Assembly (NCBI GenBank): GCA_019925095.2
Contig: CM034408.1
Span: forward strand, 4,899,001 to 4,963,000
DNA length: 64,000 bases
Source of the DNA: Dendrolimus kikuchii
Taxonomy: Eukaryota > Arthropoda > Insecta > Lepidoptera > Lasiocampidae
Direction of reading: 5' to 3'
Position numbers and translations under genes: made by a program. Each line of letters starts with the position of its first letter. The stretch's first letter is position 1. Positions 55,287 to 64,000 of the stretch are shown one piece after another. The notes under the pieces were generated by a model that worked only from the letters and a program-made list of their open reading frames with translations, was not told the origin of the DNA and searched no databases.

Positions 55287-56588
55287 GTTGTTTTACGCGT
55301 CGCGTGCGGCGTTCCACAGGGGTCGGTCCTCGGGCCGATTCTTTGGAACGTAGGTTATGACTGGATCCTTCGGGTTCCGGTCCTACCCGGGGTAGGGCTG
55401 ATCTGCTTTGCGGTCGACACCCTACTCACGGCACGCGCTGCGTCATTTGCGGAATCCGTGGACGTCGCTAACGCCGGGTTGGCGATTGTCGTAGATCGAA
55501 TAGCTAGGCTGGGCTTGAGGGTCTCCCCCGCGAAAACGGAGGCCATCATGTTCCATAGGAAATTTCGCAATCCCCCCGCGGACTTGACCGTTTCGGTCCA
55601 AGGGGTGGCCATTAGAGTAGGGCCCCAGATGAAATATCTGGGGCTAGTTCTCGATGGGAAATGGCTGTTCAAAGCGCACTTTGAGCAGCTAGTTCCCAAA
55701 CTCGTCAAATCCGCGGGCGCACTCTCGAGGCTGCTTCCCAACGTAGGGGGCCCGGGAGGTGCGACGCGGAAACTTTACTCTGGCATCCTGAGGAGTATGG
55801 CACTGTACGGTGCACCCGTCTGGTCCAATGCACTTCACCGCCACAACAGAACCCTGCTGCAACGGGCGCAGCAGGTTCTGGCCGTGAGGACCATACGGGG
55901 GTATCGCACAGTGTCGCGGACGGCGGCCACCCTCCTGGCAGGCGATCCGCCCTGGCATCTCCAGGCGGACGTCCTGACAGTGGTGCGCCGCACCCGGCAG
56001 GATGCCCTAGCTAGAGGCCTGACCTTCTGTCAGGTCGAAATCGAGGCGATCAGGAAGCGGGAAACCGCCTCCATGATCGCCGTCTGGTCTCAAGAGCTCG
56101 ACAACCCTGCGGCCTATGGCGGCTACACGGTGGATGCAATCAGGCCACAGCTGACGGAATGGGTCAACCGCACCAGCGGCACCCTGACCTTCAGGACGAC
56201 ACAGATACTTACCGGACACGGATGTTTCGATAAGTATCTGTGTCGCATTGTGGGCTGCTTGCCTTCCCCGGACTGCCGCCAGTGCGGCGCGCCCGACACG
56301 GCGTTACACACGCTTGTCGAGTGCGCCGCATGGGCGCCGCAGCGTTTCGAACTTGAGACGCACGTAGGTCCAGTCGACTCGCTCTGCGACTTGGTCAAGG
56401 CCATGCTGCAGAGCAGCGACAATTGGGGGGCTGCGGTTACTTTTTGCGAGACAGTAATGTCACTCAAGGAGGCCGCAGAACGAGACAGGGAGAGAAGTCC
56501 TGCAGCGCGTGCCAATGCGTCTTCTCGAGGTCGCCGGCCTTCAGCTGGCACCCGGAGAGGCAGGTACGCGCATTACTTCCCTCCCTGA
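55287..56588 (+). pseudogene. R1-clade non-LTR reverse transcriptase, 5'-truncated, catalytic mutation
   Basis: One open frame (methionine at 55275; the element starts about 55287) to TGA at 56586-56588. It begins inside the RT domain at CGVPQGSVLGPILWN (RT motif 4). The catalytic box reads CFAVDTLL where family members have [FY]ADD, so an essential aspartate is replaced by valine. Then GLRVSPAKTEAIMFH, KYLGLVLDGKW, the thumb/connection region, and a C-terminal zinc-finger-like C-x2-C...H...C block near CRQCGAPDTALHTLVECAAW. It ends in an Arg-rich tail. The endonuclease and ORF1 are absent. The frame is intact but cannot be active. R1-clade elements often insert at specific sites; this one lies in a MITE-like repeat. 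GC-rich against its surroundings. Confidence 0.85.
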
Positions 56589-57008
56589 GTTAGGTTCCGT
56601 TTACCGCGGGGGGCCTTTAGCTTGCTAGGAAGAGCAAAGGACCTTCTACCCCCGCACAACGAAGTGGGGTGTGTTCTCCCAGGGCACACTCCAGGCACAT
56701 TATTGCGCTGGATCGGCTGGGCGTAACTATGTTCTAAATCTCAGCCTTTCCAACACATTCAAAGCGCAGGGTCGTCAGGGAGGAGGGGGTTTTTAGTGGG
56801 TATTGGGGTTGCTCGCCCGTGCAGCAACGCTCGGAGTCTTCCACACTATTCTGTGACGTCGATCGCGGACGGAGCGCTGCCAAGAGCATACTATTGCTGC
56901 AGTGTTATCGCCCCCGACCGATGCGTGTCGTTCCCCTAGCAACGACCCAGTTTGTGCGTAAATCGGTTAAGCATTTTCCCTCGCCTCAAAACAAAAAAAG
57001 AAAAAAAG
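56589..57008 (+). mobile_element. R1-clade LINE 3' UTR and A-tail
   Basis: GC-rich UTR ending CCTCGCCTCAAAACAAAAAAA-GAAAAAAA. The 56690-56999 part is nearly identical, inverted, to 35071-35360. Confidence 0.8.
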
Positions 57009-57479
57009 CTGGCTTTGTTTCTTTATTTCTCCTTTAAAATAAGTAAAAACAGTTTTGGAGGTTTTTTTTTCAAAAAGCTTACTTTTGGGGGTTTTCGAAA
57101 AAAGTTTGGAGGTAAATTGACATGGTCATCTGGCAACACTGTCCTGGAGGAGCGAGTCAGTCTTTGTTATACCGATAAGCCGTAAGGTCGCGCGCATTCG
57201 CTCCCACGGAACACGCCACGGAAGCTTTTATGTGAAACAAAACGACGCGACATTGTCGTCCATATCATTGTAGTTTAAGTACCTAAGGCTTATGTAGACA
57301 GTAATTTCTAATATAGACAATTCATTATAAATATATGATGGTTTTATTTTACCGACCCCCATAATGTAACAAACCTAGTGTCAGACCCCTGTCAGTTAGA
57401 ACGTTCCTAAACCACTGACCGCATTCCCTCGTTGAATGACAACGATAAAGCGTGAGGTAACGTAACACGCACTTAATTG
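57009..57479. other. No gene seen
   Basis: GTTTTGGAGGTTTTTTTT and GGGGTTTTCGAAAAAAG blocks and GCAACACTGTC suggest an old repeat. Nothing coding. Confidence 0.35.
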
Positions 57480-57722
57480 ACGGCCTCTGTGGTTGAGCGG
57501 GCTAAGCCTTTGCCGGCCTCACTGCAACGCAGAGGTTCCGGGTTCGATTCCTGGTATAGTAAATTTCGGAAACGTATTTTCTCCGTTATTTACTATGGTC
57601 TGGGTGTCTGGGATCGGCCCCAGAGTAGTCCGTTGTATATTACCCATAACACAAGCGTAACTTGCTTAATTTGGGAATATACAATGTGTGTGTTTGTCTG
57701 CCGATTATTATTATTATTATTA
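57480..57722 (+). mobile_element. SINE-B copy with (TTA)n tail
   Basis: CTGTGGTTGAGCGGGCTAAG (box A-like), GGTTCGATTCC at 57541-57551 (box B), body as in 42352-42592, and a (TTA)n end. The tRNA-like head has a long variable-arm look, but the tail and body show it is a SINE and not a tRNA gene. Confidence 0.75.
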
Positions 57723-57961
57723 TACTGTATGTCTTTCGAGACCACGGGCCATAAAAATGGCCCGGACTTTTGGGGGGCTTGCGTGGGGCCATGGGACGGC
57801 CAACACGTAGAGGCCCCTTGACACATTTAATGTAAATGTGGCGTGACACTGACCGGCGATTATCCCTGTCTACACTATATAGTAATGGACCCAAGGACAA
57901 GCCCCGGCCAGTGTAGGACTATTGTGAGAAATGAGGACAAAAAGTACCGGGCTATAGTGGT
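57723..57961. mobile_element. Element inserted in the (TTA)n tail of SINE-B
   Basis: Flanked by TTATTATTATTATTA-type runs on both sides (57705-57722 and 57962-57980). Interior GC-rich with CCACGGGCCATAAAAATGGC and GGACCCAAGGACAAGCCCCG. Unknown family, 239 bp. Confidence 0.5.
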
Positions 57962-57980
57962 GTTATTATTATTATTATTA

Positions 57981-58560
57981 TAATTTTCTATTACTTTTTT
58001 ACGAATTTGGAAGAGAAACCCCGAAATATTATTTACTAACGTAAATAAGAAATCATGGAAACATAGTCATGATTTTTTAAATCTTTCTAATGATATTTCG
58101 GAAGACTAGTTAGTTACACTGAAAAATATTATCATGATAAGATATTGAATACATTTTATACCAGATTATATTTGCCAATAGATTTTAAGAAAAAAATTCT
58201 ACTAAAATAGAAACCGACTTCAAGAGTAAATACAAAAATGTTTTCTGCATCTTGAAGTTGGTGCGAGGTATATATAACATAAAAATGACCATTTTTTGAA
58301 AAATGGCTGTTGTTTTTATGTTTTATTTAGTACCGATTTCAAGATGTTGTAGATTTTTTTATATTTGCATTTTAGTTACTCCTAAAGTCAGTTTCTTTTT
58401 GGTAGATATTTTATATTTTTAATTTTTATGTTACGTACCTGTTATCCAACAACAATGAAGTTTATATGAATCTTGCAGCTGTACTTAAGCTAACGCATAA
58501 ATAATCATCAAAATAATTAAAACAAGTTATGACTGAAAACCCGCAAAACTATACATACCT
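57981..58560. other. No gene seen
   Basis: AT-rich. Nothing recognised. Confidence 0.4.
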
Positions 58561-58871
58561 ATCCGTACAGGAACGGAGAAAGAATACAATATCCTGCGGC
58601 CGGGCGGCCTGTCGTAACAGGCAACTTAACAACCCACAGCCAGGTGGTAGGGCATTTGCCCGACTGGATGGCTACCACCCCTGGTCTAAAGTATGTCGCC
58701 ATAACAACCTCGAGTTGTGTTCCGGCATTAGTGGCCAGGTTCCAGTTTCCCTTAAGAGAGCAGCAGCGCGTTTGTAGCAACTTTGGTGTTGCAAATGTCC
58801 ATAGGCGATGGTAACCGCTTTCCATCAAGTGGGCCGTTTGCCTGTCTGCTGATCTCCTGCAATAAAAAAAA
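58561..58871 (+). mobile_element. SINE-A copy, full length, well preserved
   Basis: ATCCGTACAGGAACGGAGAA to GATCTCCTGCAATAAAAAAA. The best reference copy in the window for the full ~310-bp unit. Confidence 0.78.
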
Positions 58872-59357
58872 ATACATTTCCTATCTGATGTTATTGATTT
58901 TTATGTTGTATCTTCGGAAGCCAAAGTCCAATAGCAGTAATATTAATATGAATCATTTTCGATACTTTAACTGAGATATAAGGGTTCTAAGTCTGCTAGA
59001 ATAGCTAGGGAACCACGATAAACCTTCTACGATCATTGGTTCCTTCCCACAAAAAAATGTATCCTAGATTAAAATCTCGTTACTAGTCACACAATGTCTT
59101 TAGATGTAATTAAGTACAACCTGTGAATGACTGCAGATAAGACATACATTGGACAAATACAGGCATTTACGATCCTTCGCAAGATACAGGCACTCGAGTG
59201 ATATAAAGGATTTTATTTGTTCACGAAGGACGATATGAGGAGTACGTGTCCAATCGCCAAGGATTTGTGCTGTCATTTGGCAATATAGTGTAATATGTGA
59301 GATAAGTTTTATATATTGTTGTATTACGTACAGAAATACGGTTGTTTATTAGGTATT
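58872..59357. other. No gene seen
   Basis: AT-rich. Nothing recognised. Confidence 0.4.
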
Positions 59358-59373
59358 AGGGTGTTTTCCATTT

Positions 59374-59806
59374 ATCTCTCGCTGTGCAGCGTAGTTTACC
59401 AGATGCTACACAGCGAGTCGAATTGGCTAGCAGTGGCTTTCTTCTGCGAAGACGTTACGTCCTAAGAGAGAAGGATGACGCAGACAGCGATGAGGGGTAC
59501 GTCGGCGGCGCTTTGCTCATCTCCTCCCGATAACGTAGTGGGACTGCGGGATCTAGGGATGTTCTGGTCCCAGGGATACCCCTCCTTGTTGGTTTGCATC
59601 GACGTGTCACGGCAGTGATACCTATGATTGCGGTCCGGTGGCGCCTCATTATAATGCGGAGGGACGCTGAAAGGTTTAGTGGGTACTTGGGTGGTCGGTG
59701 CTTGCAAGTTCTAATATTTAACCACAAGCTTGTGTGTAACACCGGCAGTCGGGAGTCTCTTATACACCTTGGTGACCTCTGACCAATTCCCCAGCACTAA
59801 TAAAAA
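59374..59806 (+). pseudogene. R1-clade LINE 3' end with TSD
   Basis: Near the left a frame reads NWLAVAFFCEDVTS then stop, the C-terminus seen in the two other R1-type ORFs (VSSFCEQVM, AVTFCETVM). UTR and tail CACTAATAAAAAA follow. TSD AGGGTGTTTTCCATTT at 59358-59373 and, with one change, at 59807-59822. Confidence 0.75.
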
Positions 59807-59986
59807 AGGGTGTTTTCTATTTGCTTGTAAAAACATATTGTTTTTTAAATTAACATATCGTATTTTAATTTTGGGAAGATTAATCCAAGCTCGACATTCA
59901 TTTATGTATATACTTGTCAGGTAGACTGTAGTAGTATTAGTTGCACATCATTTCAAAAACTCTTTTAAATTAACGTTTTATATGAA

Positions 59987-60294
59987 CTAGTGGTCGCCCA
60001 GTGGTCGACATTCCACCATAATTAATTTAAATTATAAGTTTTCACCGAGGCTACGCTGTTAATTTGACTTTAACAATAAACAAAAGAGTATATATGCGTG
60101 TGTGTCAAATACATGGTATAGTGTGTGTAATGTTTTTTTTTATTGATTTAATGTATTTATTATGCATAATTTAAAATAAAAGTGTTAGCATTCTGCACTC
60201 CTTCTCTATATAAACTATAAGTGTGCGAAATTTCATACTCCACCGTCTGCGCAATTTTCGTACAAAGTTTTTGCTTCACGTATTAATATAATGA
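59987..60294 (-). mobile_element. Helitron, family C
   Basis: Minus strand A|TCATTATATTAATACGTGAA to CGACCACTAG|T. Same interior as 25608-25925 inverted. The hairpin before the CTAG end is partly decayed and there is extra sequence before it. Confidence 0.65.
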
Positions 60295-60298
60295 TCTA

Positions 60299-60565
60299 TA
60301 AACTGGAAAGAATGCATGATGAAAGAATGACTAAACAGATATACAATGCAAAAGTGGATGGATGCAGAAGTCGTGGAAAGCCACGACACACCTTCCATGA
60401 TCAAATTGATCGTGTACTAGCAGAAGGTGATGTCAGGAGCCTTAAGAACAGACGAGCGTGCATGACAAGAGTCAAAGAAGCAAGTGAGGTGTGTATGAAT
60501 AAGCCGGAATGGCGCTCTGTTGTTTGTGCCTACCCCGCAAGGGAACTGGCGTGAAGTTATGTATG
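60299..60565 (+). pseudogene. RTE-like LINE 3' end
   Basis: ERMHDERMTKQIYNAKVDGC, RGKPRHTFHDQIDRVLAEGD and VCMNKPEWRSVVCAYPAREL, stop, then TGTA units. A four-codon deletion after MTRV relative to 53868-54306. Starts within 5 bp of the Helitron edge. Confidence 0.75.
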
Positions 60566-61544
60566 TATGTGTATATAGATTAATCTAAAACAATAGGTAT
60601 AGTATATGTGTACACATATTATAGTATAGCTATGCAAAGAACCTAAAAATATAGAATGCAACTACTTGATACAACAATACATCTCCAAAAAAAAATTGGA
60701 TACTAGGTTACTGTCGGTGGGGAGGGAGCATTTGCAAAGTGCTGGCTGCTTCCCATGCTGTATAGCAAAGTAAATGTCCCACTGGTGGGCTCTGACCTTC
60801 CAATTTTATTTATAAACGTATATCGTCGTGCTTTATCGCAGATGGCGAAAGCGGCGTCTAGCATCAATTAATGTAGGATGCCGCTTCTAACATCGGATCG
60901 ACGTTATATCGATGGTCATTCTGGAAATGTCTAAACGTGTAATTAACGTGAAAAACGCCTTGTCTTTGCGTTCGAATGATCAAGAATAACAGCAAACGCG
61001 GCGTATCACGTATGAACGTTGCGCACAGCGTATGTGCACCGCGTCTTGCGTTTTAGAGAGACGTGCATTTTCATAACAGGCAATCGTCGGCTACGTACAA
61101 CGTCAGACATTATTATGTTCATGACACCCAAACCATCGTCATTATTAGATACATTTTCGTGCTTGGCTCGAATTTTTACATCCCATATAAAAATTATTAA
61201 TCGCAAACAATAATTTTAGGAGAAAAATATCCCTCAATGTAGGGTATCTATCTGAACGCATAAGAATATCTTTTCTCTGTAGTGAGCTATACGTGTTTTA
61301 CCTACGTATTTTGAAACAGAGGTGTAATATACGTATATATTTATATCAAACGCTAACTTGAAGGGCAATAAAGGCTAAAGGGGTTCCAATCGGTTAACAA
61401 TACGTTTATATTGATTGAACTCTCGGAATGTTCATTGGTTTGAAGATGCAGGCTTGTCTAATATTATCTGTTAACAGGATTCCAATAAAGGCTTAAGTCT
61501 AGACCACAATAGGAAAGTGATAGGTTTATATTTAAATTTAGAAG
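60566..61544. other. No gene seen
   Basis: Mixed composition. Overlapping chance frames at 61006-61213 on both strands lack motifs. Confidence 0.4.
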
Positions 61545-61690
61545 AACCCATAGAAGACAGTGATCTAGGCTCAGTATTCTAATTATAGTCTTGAGGGACT
61601 ATGAGTAGAATACAATACAAATAAGTTAAGTTCTCTTTTATTGTATTAGATTATTACTACTTATATTAGTTTGTAATTTGTAAATAATAA
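61545..61690 (+). pseudogene. LINE family D 3' end remnant
   Basis: AACCCATAGAAGACAGTGAT, then CAGTATTCTAATTATAG and GTCTTGAGGGACTATGAGTA, homologous to 52880-52965. Confidence 0.5.
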
Positions 61691-61889
61691 ATTAAAATAA
61701 TAAGAGTTTAAATTTGTATTAATCAGGTTTGGGCAATTTGCTGTTGAGACGTTATATATAAAGATTACCAAAGGTGCTACATCTAAAATCCTATACGCAG
61801 AGCCAGTTACGCGACAAGCATCTACGCCGTCGTATGAAATACTAATTTTATGTGGCCAAAAGTATGAATAATGATACGTTAAATTTTAA

Positions 61890-63270
61890 TATTCGTTAAT
61901 AGTCCACCTGGGATGCATGTTTACAAGAGATGGAAAGCATGAGAGTGATATTGGAAGGAGAGTGATAGCAGGTAATAAGGTGAATGGAGTGTTTAATGCT
62001 TGTATGAACAGCCGGAAGGTATCTGTAAAGACATACCTGACTGTCCATCAAGGAGTGTTACTACCATTTATTTTATTTTTTTTTGGCCAGCGGAAATCCG
62101 TTTGAGGACTAAGCCGCGACAGGCACAGAAGCCTGGGGGGATGTTCGCGACCCGTGTGAGTGTGTGGGATTCGCCAGATCGGGGGTGGCACTAGCGTGCC
62201 CGGTCAGAACCGGTGCCACGCTATTGCTACGCCCCAGTTAGGGATACCCACTAAAACCCCTGGGTGTTCCGTCCTGCGCCTTATGCCAGGGCTACGTGAA
62301 TGCGGGCTTCCCAACTCCGCGTGCCCTGGCAGGCGTGGGCCCCCCTCACTGGGCCTCTTCCTATGCCAGGGGACGTGTCCCCTGGCTACTTCTAGGTCTG
62401 ATCCGTGTGTGGGGCGGTCTGTAACACGCCCCACGGGAAGAGAGATGAGCGCGCGCGGAACACTCGCGCTCTCATCTCGACGGCATGTGCGGGTGAGTGA
62501 GAACCCCTATACCCCTAGGGGCCCCACCCGCGCCGCCCGCTTACGGAGGCCGAAGGTCACTATCCGACCTCCGACGTCGGCGCGTCCTCCTTTGGCGGGA
62601 GCGGAGCAGGGAATTACGCTCACGCTCCCGTTCCGCCTCCTCCTTCGCAAACATAACCTGCTCGCAAAAGGAGGAGACGGCGTCCCATCCGGTGGAGCTC
62701 CCGACCATGGTGCGTACCACGGCCGGGAGCGAGGTGTCAAATCCGGTATGGGCGACGAGCTCCCGGCGCTGCTCCGTCCAGGCTGGACACTCCCGGAGTG
62801 TGTGCAACGCCGTGTCCTCGTCGCCCGTGTCACAATGATGGCACCCTGACGTGGCCTCGCGGCCGAGGCGACACAGGTACCTTCCGAAGCAACCATGCCC
62901 CGTCAGGACCTGCGTCAGCCTGAACGTCAGGGTGCCGTGACGTCGTCCAAACCATTCTTGCAGGACGGGTCTCACCGCCTCAATCGTGGCGGGGCCCGCG
63001 CTGGGGCGTCTTAGGCGTTCTTCCCAGACCCCAAGGAGTGTTACTACCAACGCTAATGTATGGCGGTGAAAGTTGGGTATAGCAGAAGAAGCAGGAAAGT
63101 AGGATAAACGCAGGTGAAATGAGAGGTTTGAGAAGTATATGTAAGGTTAAATAAATGATAATAATAATTATAAGAAAGTGTGATAAGGGATTATTGTGAA
63201 TTGAAAGAGGATGTAGTGACATGAGTTGAAAAAGGAATGTTAAGGTGGTTTGGGCATGTAGAGGGAACAA
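61890..63270 (+). pseudogene. RTE-like LINE region split by R1-clade insertion
   Basis: Left part 61890-62066 reads FTRDGKHESDIGRRV, then TYLTVHQGVLLP. Right part from 63050 continues TLMYGGESWV-like and later WFGHVE-like codons with frame breaks. The segments join exactly at the TSD of the R1 insertion. It is the region just upstream of that in 53868-54306, from an older related element. Confidence 0.7.
62067..63031 (-). pseudogene. R1-clade LINE 3' part, 965 bp, 18-bp TSD
   Basis: TSD CAAGGAGTGTTACTACCA at 62049-62066 and 63032-63049. The minus frame (stop at 62541-62543) encodes an R1-type C-terminus: EWFGRRHGTLTFRLTQVLTG, CHHCDTGDEDTALHTLRECP (zinc-finger-like C-x2-C...H...C), FCEQVMFAKEEAERERE, Arg-rich end. 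3' UTR 62540 down to the T-run at 62070-62092. GC-rich. 5'-truncated downstream of the RT core. Confidence 0.85.
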
Positions 63271-63640
63271 AAATTTTTCCTATTCCTATTTAAGCTTTTA
63301 TTAATATTAAAGTATGATGTGATTTAAAATAAAGTTGTTTAATTGGAAATCACCTAATCTGGTTTTATCAAAAACCGATATAACCAGTTGGTTTGGTCAG
63401 TAACCGATATATCCATTTTCCTTTTTTTTATAACTCATCAGGTACCACAGTCACGAATGCAGTATTTAGGTTTCCAAACAGTGACGCTAACACCAATAAA
63501 TTGATAGATTTTGTTTAACTCTAAATTAGAAAACCATGAACTTGGCCATATTTTTACACTTTTCCAAAAAAAAAACAACAATATGATTTATTGGTTTTTG
63601 TTCCGACGCTCCTCAAATGAAAGCAGAAATACAAAAGAAG
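63271..63640. other. AT-rich stretch, possible LTR start
   Basis: No coding. The left edge of the LTR ending at 63746 should lie here or just right, but I could not place it. Repeated AACCGATATA at 63375-63412. Confidence 0.35.
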
Positions 63641-63746
63641 TATATGACAGCAATGTGAGTTGTAGATGTGGTATATTAATATATTGTAATGTAGGTAGTT
63701 ACTAATAAAAGTCAGTCTTGGTCGAACCTGTGTTTTATTCACTACA
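63641..63746 (+). mobile_element. LTR 3' portion (U3/R/U5), left edge unknown
   Basis: AATAAAAG at about 63703, then ~40 bp to CACTACA, directly before TGG of a primer-binding site. This order (poly-A signal, short U5, CA, PBS) fits a 5' LTR. Confidence 0.5.
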
Positions 63747-63763
63747 TGGTGGCAGCGGTCGCG
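63747..63763 (+). promoter_or_regulatory. Primer-binding site of LTR retrotransposon
   Basis: TGGTGGCAGCGGTCGCG starts with TGG, complementary to a tRNA 3' CCA end. The matching tRNA was not determined. Confidence 0.5.
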
Positions 63764-63855
63764 AATAAATATTAAAATTTATGTAATTTGGAACGTTTAT
63801 ATGGTGAAAGTGTGCATCAAAAGGACGTTGCAGTGTAAATATATGTTTTGTAAAC

Positions 63856-64000
63856 ATGGAACACGCACGTCCTCCGTCCGAACTGTGTTTACAAGGTGGA
63901 CCCGCGGACCGTGCCGACGCGTGGCGGAGATGGTTCAAACAGTTTGAGGTATTTCTCAAGGCTTCTGGAGTGCACAGAGAATCGTCAGACGTGAAAGCGA
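63856..64000 (+). CDS. gag of a Gypsy-like LTR retrotransposon (partial, cut by window end)
   Basis: ATG at 63856, open to the window edge (48 codons). Contains DAWRRWFKQFEVFLKASG, a pattern typical of Gypsy-type Gag N-termini (W-x-x-W-x-x-Q-F...). It lies ~93 bp after the primer-binding site, as expected. Whether pol and a second LTR follow cannot be seen. Confidence 0.65.
   Translation, partial: MEHARPPSELCLQGGPADRADAWRRWFKQFEVFLKASGVHRESSDVKA

Noticed and set aside
55355..56551. Minus-strand frames of 70-142 codons
   Set aside because: Antisense shadows of the GC-rich R1-type ORF.
57480..57552. tRNA-like sequence with box A and box B
   Set aside because: The same head occurs at 42352 and 7650 with a shared body and tail, so it is a SINE head, not a tRNA gene.
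62160..62849. 229-codon plus-strand frame
   Set aside because: Antisense to the R1-type element at 62067-63031; no family motif, Pro/Arg-rich as expected of a shadow frame.
1..64000. CRISPR array, operon or phage-like module
   Set aside because: No regularly spaced direct repeats and no bacterial gene structure; the window is eukaryotic.

Overview
The window looks like one locus of an AT-rich, repeat-dense insect genome, most likely a moth or butterfly. That is an inference from the host gene's protein, the LINE types present (R1-clade, Jockey/CR1-like and an RTE-like group with TGTA tails), short Helitron-like elements with A|TC...CTAG|T ends, and several SINE families. There is no bacterial-style gene organisation, rRNA, CRISPR array or functional tRNA gene. 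The only host gene I can support is an F-box/leucine-rich-repeat gene orthologous to Fbxl7 on the + strand. Its seven coding exons lie between 14068 and 44101 (14068-14283, 15359-15550, 17705-17849, 20209-20394, 36019-36164, 38009-38182, 43889-44101). Joined, they give 1272 nt in one frame, 423 residues plus stop. Intron 3 starts with GC instead of GT, and intron 4 is 15.6 kb and filled with transposable elements. Layout: 1-14 kb is upstream sequence with Helitrons, a 40/79-bp minisatellite (3790-4243), a Jockey-like LINE 3' half (6028-6793), tRNA-derived SINEs and foldback elements. 14-44 kb is the Fbxl7 gene; its introns carry SINE-A copies, Helitrons, R1 fragments, an intronic duplication and a 9-bp minisatellite. 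44-64 kb is the downstream flank, with a solo LTR, R1-clade LINE remnants (one long but dead reverse-transcriptase reading frame at 55287-56588), RTE-like 3' ends, and at the right edge the 5' end of a Gypsy-like LTR retrotransposon (primer-binding site at about 63747, gag start at 63856). I use family names local to this report. SINE-A is a ~315-bp element with at least 16 copies, whose 3' end matches the 3' end of the Jockey-like LINE at 6028-6793. SINE-B and SINE-C are tRNA-like SINEs. Helitron A-D and MITE-D are likewise local names. Many insertions can be dated relative to one another because target-site duplications (TSDs) are intact. The most striking is a 16-bp duplication of the exon 4/intron 4 splice-donor junction (20385-20400 and 21252-21267) around an 851-bp insertion. 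I saw no new multi-gene system; the novelty is in how mobile elements have reshaped the introns and splice sites of one conserved gene.
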